This document shows positions 1-7,253 of a DNA stretch of 7,656 nucleotides, in pieces; the first letter of the stretch is position 1, and every line of letters begins with the position of its first letter. The position numbers were made by a program, and so were the translations under genes. The DNA lies in assembly GCA_045631425.1 (NCBI GenBank), contig JAZQUR010000039.1:1-7656 (forward strand), read 5' to 3'. The stretch is from Treponema_I sp045631425 (lineage in GTDB: Bacteria > Spirochaetota > Spirochaetia > Treponematales > Treponemataceae). The notes beneath the pieces were generated by a model that saw only the letters and a list, made by a program, of their open reading frames with translations, made no database searches and had not been told where the DNA came from.

Positions 1-702
1 ATTTTCATATATTGAATTTCCTAAATAAGAGAGAAGGTCAAAACCATTATTTATATTAACATTGAAAACTTCATTATTTTGTAACCAAACTAAAATATCA
101 TTCTTAGAAGTTTTTCTAAGTCCTTTTGCAACCATATAATATAGAATTATTTTTTCGTCATCAGTTGAAATAGTAGCAAAATCTATATTATTTGACGAGT
201 TGTTTTCTGTAGATTCTATTCTTCTACTTGTAAGAAAATCATTATATTTTCTTACAAGTTTTACAGTTTCAGTACTTATAACTTGATGTTTTATTTGATT
301 TAGATTTAAAACAGAAATAACATCATCAATAATAGCATAGATGTCATCTGAATTATTTAAATGTCGAATCATATAATCTTTATTAATAAAACCATGCATG
401 TTATCAATAGTAATTTCTGGAAGTCCGATAATTATTGTTGCAGCTTTTTTATACCAAATAATTCCTGCTTCATTTAGGCAATAGGCACTCTGATAATATG
501 AAGAAGATAAAATACAGATATATACATTACTACTGTCTAAACTTTCTCTAATTTCAGTTGTAATATTTTCTTTTACATTGTTTCCTGGTAATGATGAACA
601 AAAAATTTCTTCACGAGAAATGCCTACAGCAATGAGAAAATCTACAAAGATGTCTGCAACGATTTTATCCTGTGTACTATGACTAATAAAGATTTTATGC
701 AT
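1..702 (-). CDS. TIR-domain protein, probable NAD-consuming defence effector (3' end off the left edge)
   Basis: The first 234 residues are visible, open to the left edge with no stop. The start is the first in-frame ATG after a stop at 753-751, and GGAG lies 11 bases upstream. The N-terminus is a TIR domain (about residues 1-130): a beta strand with KIFISHSTQDK at 3-13, a loop with FCSSLPG at 34-40, and SSSYYQSAYCLNE at 66-78. E78 falls where NAD-cleaving TIR proteins carry the catalytic glutamate. Residues after about 185 (DDEKIILYYM, then ILVWLQNNE and GFDLL) look like a small helical, perhaps winged-helix, domain. No signal peptide or membrane segment is visible. Bacterial TIR proteins hydrolyse or cyclise NAD during anti-phage defence; that this one does so is inferred. 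It is divergent from the R-M operon, so probably independently transcribed. It could instead be part of a multi-gene system such as a Thoeris-like one, but no partner is visible here. Confidence 0.85.
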   Translation of the reverse strand, partial: MHKIFISHSTQDKIVADIFVDFLIAVGISREEIFCSSLPGNNVKENITTEIRESLDSSNVYICILSSSYYQSAYCLNEAGIIWYKKAATIIIGLPEITIDNMHGFINKDYMIRHLNNSDDIYAIIDDVISVLNLNQIKHQVISTETVKLVRKYNDFLTSRRIESTENNSSNNIDFATISTDDEKIILYYMVAKGLRKTSKNDILVWLQNNEVFNVNINNGFDLLSYLGNSIYEN

Positions 703-713
703 GTTTTCTTTAA

Positions 714-717
714 CTCC
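714..717 (-). promoter_or_regulatory. Shine-Dalgarno of the TIR gene
   Basis: On the minus strand GGAG lies 11 bases before the ATG at 702. This supports the start chosen for the TIR protein, which also coincides with the beginning of the conserved first beta strand. Confidence 0.6.
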
Positions 718-793
718 AAAAATTACGAGTGTCTCTGATTGTTTATATTGCTAGTTAGTAATTAAGCAAATAATATCAGTTATTACATTTGTC

Positions 794-799
794 ATTATA
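794..799 (-). promoter_or_regulatory. Candidate -10 element for the TIR gene
   Basis: The minus strand reads TATAAT here, a perfect -10 hexamer. No convincing -35 is seen at 17-18 bases upstream (TAGGAA, three of six matches), and there is no TGn extension. Transcription would begin about 85 bases before the ATG at 702. In DNA this A+T-rich such hexamers arise by chance, so the call is tentative. Confidence 0.3.
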
Positions 800-892
800 A
801 ACTGATTATTAAATTTTTCCTAGAAACTATCCAGAATATCAAAAATTTAAATATTTGAATAATCTAGGTTAATAGATGAAATAATAAAATCG

Positions 893-901
893 TGCTATAA
901 T
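893..901 (+). promoter_or_regulatory. Extended -10 promoter for the R-M operon
   Basis: TGCTATAAT is a perfect extended -10 (TGn plus TATAAT). The -35 region at 17-base spacing (873-878, TAGATG) matches the consensus poorly, which an extended -10 tolerates. The predicted transcript start is near 908, leaving a leader of about 35 bases before the hsdR ATG. It is the only strong promoter found upstream of the operon. The three following junctions are separated by two bases or fewer, or overlap, so all four genes probably share it. Confidence 0.6.
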
Positions 902-942
902 GTTCTCATAGTTTTGTATTATCGGAATTATGGTATTTAGGT

Positions 943-3720
943 ATGTCAGACAGTAATAATAATAAAGATTTGAAACCAGAAGAAAAAGCACGAATAAAGA
1001 TTGACCAATGGCTTGAAGAAGTTGGTTGGAAAGTTGTTTCTCGGGATGAATATTCAAATGCAATAAACGCACAAGCTGTAAAAGAAAACCTTATGGAAGG
1101 TAATCTTGAAGCAGATTATATGCTTTTTCTAAATGGAAAAGCAATTGCTGTTCTTGAAGCAAAAAAAGCAGAAAATAAACTTGGGGATGATGTAAAAGCT
1201 CAAGCTGAAAATTATACAAGAATATTGCCTCCTTCAAATCAATATTGGTTTAATCCAATTCCGTTTGTTTTTATTTCCAATGGCGAAACTATGCTTTTTA
1301 AGGATATGCGAAATCCTGATAATCCATACATTAATCTTGGAAAGATGTATTCTCCAAAAGAAATTGTTGAAAGAGCTGGAATAGAAGATGAATATGCAAA
1401 ACTTCCTGCCGTTCCTCCTGTTGGTCCAAAAGGTTTGCGTGAATGTCAATTTGAAGCAATTTCAAATCTTGAATTATCATTTAAATATGGTGAAAAGAAA
1501 GCTCTTATAGTTTTGGCAACTGGTGCTGGAAAAACTTTTACTGCTTGTACAGCTGCTTATCGTTTATTAAATTATACATCTGCAAAAAGGGTTTTATTTC
1601 TAGTTGATAGAAATAATCTTGGAAAACAAGCAGAAGGTGAATTTGGAACTTATAAACTAACAGAAACAGGTAATGCATTTTCTGATGAATATATTGTTCA
1701 TCGCTTAAAAAGTGTTGAAAAAATAGGAAATGCAAGTGTTGTAATATCAACCATTCAACGCCTTTTTGCTGCTTTAACAGGTCAAACAATTGAAGATAAT
1801 GACGATGATGAAGAATCTTCAGAAGAAGGTTCAAGTACAGGGAAAGTAACTCTTACAGGTAATATCCTTCTACCACCAGATTTCTTTGATGTAATTATTA
1901 TAGACGAATGTCACCGATCAATTTACGGAGATTGGCAACAAGTCTTAACATATTTTAATAAAGCGAAAATAATTGGACTTACAGCAACACCAACCCCAGA
2001 TGCTGAAGCTTTCTTTAATAAAAATCGAGTTGTAAATTATACTTTGGAAAAATCTATTGCAGATGGTGTAAATGTTCCTCCACGTGTTTTTAGAATTAAG
2101 ACAGAAATTTCAGAAAATGGAGTTACTCTTAATGACGGAGAAAAAGTTAAAAAACTATCAAAATATACAGGGGATCAAAAAACTCAAAAGCAACAAGAAG
2201 ATAGGCAATATACAAAAACAGAATTGGACAGAAGTATCATTGTACCATCTCAAATAAAAACTGTAGTTCAAGCATATAAGGATTCTATTTACGAATATCT
2301 TTATCCAGAACGTAAAAAAGATTGGTACATGATTCCAAAAACTTTATTTTTTGCAAAAACAGAAAGTCATGCTGAATGTATAAAACAAGCAATTGAAGAT
2401 GTTTTCGGAGCTGAATTTCCAAGTGGGAAAGTTCCTGAAAATTATGTTCAAAAAATTACTTGTAAAGCAGGAAATTCAAATCAATTAATCAGCGATTTTA
2501 GAAACAATAATGATTTTAGAATTGCAATCACAGTTACTCTTGTCGCTACTGGAACTGATGTTCGACCTTTGGAAGTTCTTGTATTTATGCGTGATATAAA
2601 TTCTGAAGTTCTTTATACCCAGATGAAAGGTCGAGGTTGTAGAACAATTGCAGATGATAAATTACAACTTGTTACAACTAACGCAACAAGCAAAGATTGT
2701 TTTTATCTTGTAGACGCAGTTGGTGTAACGGAACATGAAAAATCAATTCCAGAACCAGGTAAAAAAAGAGAAAATCCAGGTGTTTTATCATTAAAGGATT
2801 TATTAGAACATTTAGCTCATGGTGAAGTGAGTAATGAAAATTTAAATCTATTAATGGGATATCTTTCAAAAGTTAATAAAAAAGCAGAACCTGAAGACCT
2901 ATTAGAATTAAATACATTACTTCAGAAGGTAACTGTAAAACAATTATGTTTAAATATTATTGATGCATTAAATCCAGAAGCTCCAAAAGTTCCTGATTTT
3001 GAAGATATAAATCAACCAAATACAGAACGAAAATTATTAATAAGTCCGTTAATTGACAATTCAAAAGCAAGAAAAAAATTGTTAGAAATAAATGCAGGAT
3101 TTATAAAAATTACAATAGATAAACCAGATACGATTATTGGTGTCGGTTTTTCTAAAGAACAAGCAAAAGGATATATCGAACAATTTGAAGATTACATCAA
3201 TGATAACAAAGATGAAATTGAAGCATTAAGAATTATTTATAATCAAGAAAAGATAGCAATAACACATTCAATGCTAAAAGATTTAGAGAAGAAACTTATA
3301 ACTCACAATAACCAATTAAGAAGTGATTTCTTGTGGACTTGTTATCAAACTTTAGATGGAGAAACTGGAAATGTTAAGCCATTGAATAAAGAAACTGAAT
3401 TAGGAATATTAACAAATCTGATTCAACTTGTTCGTTATGGATTCAAAATTGAAAAAGAATTAGTTTCTCTAAAAAGAAGATTTGGTAGTTATTTCAATTT
3501 GTATTGCGGACAAGCTTGGAGAAAATTTACTCCAGAACAAGTAGAGATAGTTCAGCAAATCGCTGAATATATTGTTCAAAACGGATGCATTTCTAATATT
3601 GAATTATCAAAAATTAAACCAGATTTATTCAGAAAAGCAATTCCTATTTTTGGACCAGACAAAATCAATTCAGAATTACAGACAATTTCAAATTACATAT
3701 TTAATGGAAGGGCAGCATAA
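943..3720 (+). CDS. hsdR: Type I restriction endonuclease subunit R (HsdR, EcoEI-like)
   Basis: This is the restriction and DNA-translocation subunit; with HsdM and HsdS it pumps DNA using ATP and cleaves DNA whose target is unmethylated. At 925 residues it has normal family length. The N-terminal PD-(D/E)xK nuclease shows D58 and E72-A-K74. The superfamily 2 helicase core follows: Q169 region, Walker A ATGAGKT 192-198, DECH box 321-324, TATP 347-350, motif V ATGTDV 535-540 and motif VI QMKGRGCR 560-567. The C-terminal part from about 765 resembles the EcoEI-type R C-terminal domain that docks on the methylase core. All expected catalytic residues are present, so it is predicted active. A strongly acidic stretch at 284-295 lies between motifs I and II. 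The start is the first in-frame ATG after a stop at 898-900; its SD is poor (GGA 16 bases upstream, AGGT touching the ATG), unlike the downstream genes. The stop overlaps the hsdM start by one base. Confidence 0.97.
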   Translation: MSDSNNNKDLKPEEKARIKIDQWLEEVGWKVVSRDEYSNAINAQAVKENLMEGNLEADYMLFLNGKAIAVLEAKKAENKLGDDVKAQAENYTRILPPSNQYWFNPIPFVFISNGETMLFKDMRNPDNPYINLGKMYSPKEIVERAGIEDEYAKLPAVPPVGPKGLRECQFEAISNLELSFKYGEKKALIVLATGAGKTFTACTAAYRLLNYTSAKRVLFLVDRNNLGKQAEGEFGTYKLTETGNAFSDEYIVHRLKSVEKIGNASVVISTIQRLFAALTGQTIEDNDDDEESSEEGSSTGKVTLTGNILLPPDFFDVIIIDECHRSIYGDWQQVLTYFNKAKIIGLTATPTPDAEAFFNKNRVVNYTLEKSIADGVNVPPRVFRIKTEISENGVTLNDGEKVKKLSKYTGDQKTQKQQEDRQYTKTELDRSIIVPSQIKTVVQAYKDSIYEYLYPERKKDWYMIPKTLFFAKTESHAECIKQAIEDVFGAEFPSGKVPENYVQKITCKAGNSNQLISDFRNNNDFRIAITVTLVATGTDVRPLEVLVFMRDINSEVLYTQMKGRGCRTIADDKLQLVTTNATSKDCFYLVDAVGVTEHEKSIPEPGKKRENPGVLSLKDLLEHLAHGEVSNENLNLLMGYLSKVNKKAEPEDLLELNTLLQKVTVKQLCLNIIDALNPEAPKVPDFEDINQPNTERKLLISPLIDNSKARKKLLEINAGFIKITIDKPDTIIGVGFSKEQAKGYIEQFEDYINDNKDEIEALRIIYNQEKIAITHSMLKDLEKKLITHNNQLRSDFLWTCYQTLDGETGNVKPLNKETELGILTNLIQLVRYGFKIEKELVSLKRRFGSYFNLYCGQAWRKFTPEQVEIVQQIAEYIVQNGCISNIELSKIKPDLFRKAIPIFGPDKINSELQTISNYIFNGRAA
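3706..3712 (+). promoter_or_regulatory. Shine-Dalgarno of hsdM inside the hsdR 3' end
   Basis: GGAAGGG lies 7 bases before the hsdM ATG, within the last codons of hsdR. Together with the TAATG stop-start overlap at 3718-3722 it points to translational coupling of hsdM to hsdR. Confidence 0.7.
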
Positions 3721-5165
3721 TGGCAAAAAATGAAGTTTCAACACAAGCAAAACCAGAACAAACATTAACAAAAAAAGTGTGGAATATGGCTGATGTTTTG
3801 GCAGCAGCTGGAGTTGGTTTTACAGATTATATTATTCAATTAACATATCTTTTATTCTTAAAAATGGATTCAGAAAAAGAATCTTACGGTTTAGGCAGTT
3901 CTCTTCCTGAAGGAAATAAATGGAAAGATATTATAGAACTTGATGGACCAGATCAATTAAATAAATATGAAAGAATCCTTGATGAACTAAAATCAAAAGA
4001 AGGTTTGATAGGTGCAATTTTTACAGAAGCACAAAATAAAATCACAAAACCAGCTCTATTAAAGAAACTAATTGGAATGATTGATGAAGAAAATTGGTTT
4101 ATTATGGAAGGTGATTTAAAAGGTGCCATTTATGAAAGTATTCTTGAGAAAAACGGGCAAGATAAAAAGTCTGGTGCTGGGCAATACTTTACCCCAAGAC
4201 CTTTAATTAATGCGATGGTTGATTGTATTCAGCCAAAAATTACAGAAACAGTATCAGACCCTGCTTGTGGAACTGGTGGATTCTTACTTGCTGCTTATGA
4301 TTATATGAAAAATCAAAGTGATGAACAAAGTAAACTAGAATTTTTACAAACTAAGGCATTAAGTGGAAATGATATTACACCTTTAGTTGTTACTTTGGCA
4401 TCAATGAATTTGTATCTTCACGATATTGGAACAGATTCTACTCCAATAAAATGCGAAGACAGTTTGGAACATGAACCAGATCATCTTGTTGACGTTATTC
4501 TTGCAAATCCACCTTTTGGAGCTCGTCCTGCTGGAAGTGTTGATATTTCTACAATGCGTACAGATTTGATTGTTACAACAAGCAATAACCAGTTAAACTT
4601 TTTGCAACATATGATGCTTATGCTTAAAAATGGAGGTAGAGCTGCAATTGTTCTTCCTGATAATGTATTATTTGCTGATGGCGCTGGGGAAACTTTACGT
4701 AAAAAACTTCTAAAAGATTTTAATCTCCATACTATCCTTAGATTACCTACAGGTATTTTTTATGCAAACGGTGTAAAAGCAAATGTAATCTTCTTTGAAA
4801 AAGGAACTCCTACAAAAGAAACTTGGTATTACGATTACAGAACAGGGATAAAACATACTCTTGCAACAAAACCTCTTAAACGCAGTGATTTAGACGATTT
4901 TGTAAGTTGCTATTGTGCAGATGATATTTCAAAGAGAAAAGAAACTTGGTCAGAAGAAAATCCAAACGGTAGATGGAAAAAGTATTCTGTTGAAGAATTA
5001 GTTACTCGTGACAAAACAAGTTTAGATATCACTTGGATAAAAGATAAAGACGATTTAGAAGATGTAACTCTTGCCGACCTTATGTCTACTATTGCAGAAA
5101 AAAGTACAAATATTTCAAAAGCAGTTGAGCAATTAAATAGTTTGCTTAGTGGAATTGAGGAATAA
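3720..5165 (+). CDS. hsdM: Type I DNA methyltransferase subunit M (HsdM, N6-adenine)
   Basis: This is the modification subunit, transferring a methyl group from S-adenosylmethionine to N6 of adenine in the target chosen by HsdS; two copies normally join one HsdS. It has 481 residues, close to family size. An HsdM N-terminal helical domain spans about 15-135, with a conserved WFIMEGDLKG-type lead-in to the catalytic domain. The methyltransferase domain runs from about 145 to 460: AGQYFTP at 153-159 (motif X), DPACGTGGF at 180-188 (AdoMet-binding motif I) and NPPFG at 263-267 (catalytic motif IV, the N-P-P-F form typical of N6-adenine enzymes). The tail from about 450 is helical and likely contacts HsdS or HsdR. 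The start has a strong SD and overlaps the hsdR stop by one base. No truncation or missing catalytic residue is seen, so it is predicted active. Confidence 0.97.
   Translation: MAKNEVSTQAKPEQTLTKKVWNMADVLAAAGVGFTDYIIQLTYLLFLKMDSEKESYGLGSSLPEGNKWKDIIELDGPDQLNKYERILDELKSKEGLIGAIFTEAQNKITKPALLKKLIGMIDEENWFIMEGDLKGAIYESILEKNGQDKKSGAGQYFTPRPLINAMVDCIQPKITETVSDPACGTGGFLLAAYDYMKNQSDEQSKLEFLQTKALSGNDITPLVVTLASMNLYLHDIGTDSTPIKCEDSLEHEPDHLVDVILANPPFGARPAGSVDISTMRTDLIVTTSNNQLNFLQHMMLMLKNGGRAAIVLPDNVLFADGAGETLRKKLLKDFNLHTILRLPTGIFYANGVKANVIFFEKGTPTKETWYYDYRTGIKHTLATKPLKRSDLDDFVSCYCADDISKRKETWSEENPNGRWKKYSVEELVTRDKTSLDITWIKDKDDLEDVTLADLMSTIAEKSTNISKAVEQLNSLLSGIEE
5157..5160 (+). promoter_or_regulatory. 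Shine-Dalgarno of the small acidic gene
   Basis: GAGG lies 7 bases before the ATG at 5168 and sits in the last codons of hsdM. It supports real translation of the short gene that follows. Confidence 0.6.
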
Positions 5166-5167
5166 TC

Positions 5168-5665
5168 ATGAAAGAAATCGAAACAATTTTTCCAGGATTA
5201 AAATTTGATATTTCATATTCTGAGGATGAAATTTTCATTTCTCTTGAAGATAATGGTTGTTATGTAAATAATGAAATGGAAGATACCTATTTTTTATCTA
5301 TTAATTATACTCAAGCATTTTGGGATAATTATTTATATAATGAAGAATCTTCTCTTTCTCTTATTGAAACATTTTGTAGATATGTTGATTCAAGAATAAG
5401 AAAAATGCTTCCTGATTACGAAGATTTCAATAAATATCAACAAATTGAAGGTTATTGGAAATGCATAGGATTGATTCGAGAGATTTGTAAAAATCCACTT
5501 ATTAATTTATGGAATGAAGAAAGACAAAAGCAAATTGAAATCTGTAAATCAATTTTAGAAAAAGCTAATTATCGAGAAAGCTCTTTTACAACAGATGAAC
5601 TAGATGTAATAAAGGATCTTGCAGAAAAAGAAGTTACATTTTTAAAAGAAAACTATAAGGATTAA
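5168..5665 (+). CDS. Unrecognised acidic 165-residue protein between hsdM and hsdS
   Basis: I do not recognise this family. It is a complete gene with a well-placed SD, starting 2 bases after the hsdM stop and ending 1 base before the hsdS start, so it belongs to the operon. By count it has 34 acidic (22 E, 12 D) and 19 basic (13 K, 6 R) residues, a net charge near -15, and about 12 tyrosines. The first 60 residues have the alternating pattern of beta strands (FDISY, IFISL, YFLSINY). The remainder, from about 64, looks helical, with amphipathic stretches around 105-130 and 140-162. There is no signal peptide, membrane segment, cysteine cluster or nucleotide-binding motif. It could be a regulator or assembly partner of the R-M complex, a DNA mimic that tempers restriction, or an unrelated cargo gene; the sequence does not decide. 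It is too well organised to be a decayed hsdS fragment, and it shares none of the HsdS motifs. Confidence 0.8.
   Translation: MKEIETIFPGLKFDISYSEDEIFISLEDNGCYVNNEMEDTYFLSINYTQAFWDNYLYNEESSLSLIETFCRYVDSRIRKMLPDYEDFNKYQQIEGYWKCIGLIREICKNPLINLWNEERQKQIEICKSILEKANYRESSFTTDELDVIKDLAEKEVTFLKENYKD
5657..5661 (+). promoter_or_regulatory. Shine-Dalgarno of hsdS
   Basis: AAGGA lies 5 bases before the ATG at 5667, overlapping the end of the small acidic gene. It fixes the HsdS start at the residue just before the conserved ILDLAIHGKL spacer. Confidence 0.65.
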
Positions 5666-5666
5666 A

Positions 5667-7253
5667 ATGAACACAAAAGTATTAAAACAAAAAATATTAG
5701 ACCTCGCAATTCATGGAAAACTTCTTCCTTTAGAGAAAGTAGAAAAAAATAGAAAAGAAGAACCTGCTTCTGTTTTGTTAGAAAAAATCCGAGCAGAAAA
5801 GCAAGAAAAGATAGCTAAAGGTGAACTCAAAAAAGATAAAAATGATTCTTTTATTTTTGTAGGTGATGATAAACGTCATTATGAGAAGTTTTCTGATGGT
5901 TCTGTGAAAGATATTGAAGATGAGATTCCGTTTGATGTGCCTGATGGGTGGAGTTGGTGTAGATTGGGAGAGATTTGTTTTAACATAAAACGTGGAAAAT
6001 CCCCAAAATATACTGATAAAAGTACTATAATGGCTTTTGCCCAAAAATGTAATCAAAAAGAAGGGTCGACATCTTTGGATAAGGCATTATACATTGATGA
6101 ATCAACATTAAAAAAGTATCCAGATACAGAAAAACTTCAATTTAATGATACTGTTATAAATTCAACTGGTACTGGAACTTTAGGTCGTGTAGGTTTATTT
6201 AACTGTACAATTCCACAGAATGTAAATGCTGTATATCCAGATAGCCATGTAACAACAGTTCGAACATTACAAAATATTAACAAAATATACACATTTTATT
6301 TTATAAAAAATTCACAACCATATTTAGAAAGTATGGGAGAAGGCTCTACTAATCAAAAAGAGTTAAAGCCAGATACAATTAATAATATGTTTTTCCCCCT
6401 TCCACCACTTGCCGAACAACAACTTATCGTGGAAGAAATAGAAAAAATCTTTGCTCAAATTGATTTGCTGGAACAAAACAAAACTGATTTGCAAACAGCA
6501 ATCAAACAAGCAAAATCAAAAATCCTAGATTTAGCAATTCACGGTAAACTTGTTTCCCAAGACCCAAACGATGAACCAGCTTCTGTTTTACTTGAAAAAA
6601 TCCGTGCAGAAAAAGAAGCAAAAATTGCCAAAGGTGAACTCAAACGCGATAAGAACGATTCTTACATTTATAAGGGTTCTGATAATTGTCATTATGAGAA
6701 GATAAACGGTAATGATGTTTTCATTGAAGAGGAATTACCGTTTGCTATTCCAGAAAATTGGCAATGGTGTAGATTATATCATGCATGTTCTGTATTAATG
6801 GGTCAATCTCCAGAAGGAAGTTCTGTATCAAATAATAAGAATGGTTTAGAGTTTCATCAAGGAAAAATATTTTTTACTGATATTTATTTAGCAGAGTCTG
6901 GTATTTATACATCTGAAATTACAAAAATTGCTCCTGAAAATTCTATTTTGTTATGTGTAAGAGCTCCAGTCGGTGTAGTAAACATTACAAAAAGAGAGAT
7001 TTGTATTGGTCGAGGATTATGTACAATAAAACCCAATTATATTATTGATGATAAATTTTGGTTTTATTGGATACAATGTCAGAAAACAGATTTTGAACAA
7101 AAAGCGACAGGAACAACTTTTAAAGCTATTTCCGCTGATATTATAAAACAGCAATTCATCCCACTTCCTCCATTTGCCGAACAGCAAAGAATTGTTTCTA
7201 AAATTGAAGATCTATTTTCTTTGTTAGACCAGATTAAAACTAATCTTATCTAG
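5667..7253 (+). CDS. hsdS: Type I specificity subunit S (HsdS), two target-recognition domains
   Basis: HsdS recognises both halves of the bipartite DNA target and scaffolds HsdM. The 528 residues contain two similar halves. Conserved spacer 1 (about 7-95) opens with ILDLAIHGKL at 10-19 and continues with EPASVLLEKIRAEK. Target-recognition domain (TRD) 1 spans about 100-243 (MGEGSTNQKEL near its end), then PLPPLAEQQ at 244-252 and a coiled-coil linker. Spacer 2 repeats from 283, with ILDLAIHGKL at 286-295. TRD2 spans about 370-498 (MGQSPEGSS, RAPVGVV, ATGTTFKAIS with ATGTT at 480-484), then PLPPFAEQQ at 499-507 and a short helix. The spacer that closes EcoKI HsdS at its C-terminus is here at the N-terminus, a circularly permuted order known in the family, so the short C-terminus is probably not a truncation. 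The last 30 bases overlap the convergent hsdS copy. The actual DNA target cannot be read from sequence. Confidence 0.95.
   Translation: MNTKVLKQKILDLAIHGKLLPLEKVEKNRKEEPASVLLEKIRAEKQEKIAKGELKKDKNDSFIFVGDDKRHYEKFSDGSVKDIEDEIPFDVPDGWSWCRLGEICFNIKRGKSPKYTDKSTIMAFAQKCNQKEGSTSLDKALYIDESTLKKYPDTEKLQFNDTVINSTGTGTLGRVGLFNCTIPQNVNAVYPDSHVTTVRTLQNINKIYTFYFIKNSQPYLESMGEGSTNQKELKPDTINNMFFPLPPLAEQQLIVEEIEKIFAQIDLLEQNKTDLQTAIKQAKSKILDLAIHGKLVSQDPNDEPASVLLEKIRAEKEAKIAKGELKRDKNDSYIYKGSDNCHYEKINGNDVFIEEELPFAIPENWQWCRLYHACSVLMGQSPEGSSVSNNKNGLEFHQGKIFFTDIYLAESGIYTSEITKIAPENSILLCVRAPVGVVNITKREICIGRGLCTIKPNYIIDDKFWFYWIQCQKTDFEQKATGTTFKAISADIIKQQFIPLPPFAEQQRIVSKIEDLFSLLDQIKTNLI
5685..5966 (+). repeat. Intragenic hsdS repeat, copy 1 (conserved spacer)
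   Basis: This encodes HsdS residues 7-100 and is related to 6513-6776 in the same orientation. The copies share perfect short runs such as AAAGGTGAACTCAAA and GTCATTATGAGAAG, but have clearly diverged elsewhere. It is the conserved-spacer repeat of HsdS and a potential site for recombination that swaps, deletes or duplicates a recognition domain. Confidence 0.8.
6513..6776 (+). repeat. Intragenic hsdS repeat, copy 2 (conserved spacer)
   Basis: This encodes HsdS residues 283-370 and is the second copy of the spacer at 5685-5966. It is slightly shorter, lacking several residues after the ILDLAIHGKL motif relative to copy 1. One copy precedes each recognition domain, giving the protein its pseudo-symmetry. 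Confidence 0.8.
7107..7117 (+). repeat. 11-bp inverted repeat arm in the two hsdS genes
   Basis: ACAGGAACAAC here is repeated in inverted orientation at 7360-7370. Both arms encode the T-G-T-T of a conserved HsdS motif (ATGTT in the + gene, CTGTT in the - gene). The identity may reflect only shared coding, but it places an exact inverted pair symmetrically around the hsdS-hsdS junction. Confidence 0.5.

Noticed and set aside
930..932. Alternative ATG just upstream of hsdR
   Set aside because: It is out of frame with HsdR and reaches a stop after eight codons; the ATG at 943 is the first in-frame one.
869..1072. Minus-strand 67-residue frame across the hsdR promoter and start
   Set aside because: It overlaps the hsdR 5' end and the promoter, has no SD of note and shows a hydrophobic low-complexity composition explained by A+T-rich DNA.
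1157..1166. Homopolymeric A run in hsdR as a phase-variation tract
   Set aside because: Runs of about seven A are common throughout this A+T-rich window, and the frame is intact; nothing singles this one out.
1234..1834. Minus-strand open frames opposite hsdR (1234-1449 and 1538-1834)
   Set aside because: They lie wholly within an intact hsdR, encode low-complexity aromatic-rich peptides without recognisable motifs, and are what antisense A+T-rich coding DNA usually yields.
2072..2869. Open frames at 2072-2257 (+) and 2678-2869 (-)
   Set aside because: Both are out-of-frame shadows inside the conserved hsdR helicase region, with no domain signature.
5778..6056. Minus-strand 92-residue frame inside hsdS
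   Set aside because: It is antisense to the conserved HsdS spacer and start of recognition domain 1, with no independent support.
7225..7252. Bidirectional transcription terminator at the convergent ends
   Set aside because: The stem is short and A+T-rich with mismatches, and no U-tract follows on either strand; it is better explained as paired coding ends.
7190..7253. HsdS as a truncated protein because it ends soon after PLPPFAEQQ
   Set aside because: The missing C-terminal spacer is present at the N-terminus, so the protein is a complete permuted form, and the second hsdS ends at the same place.
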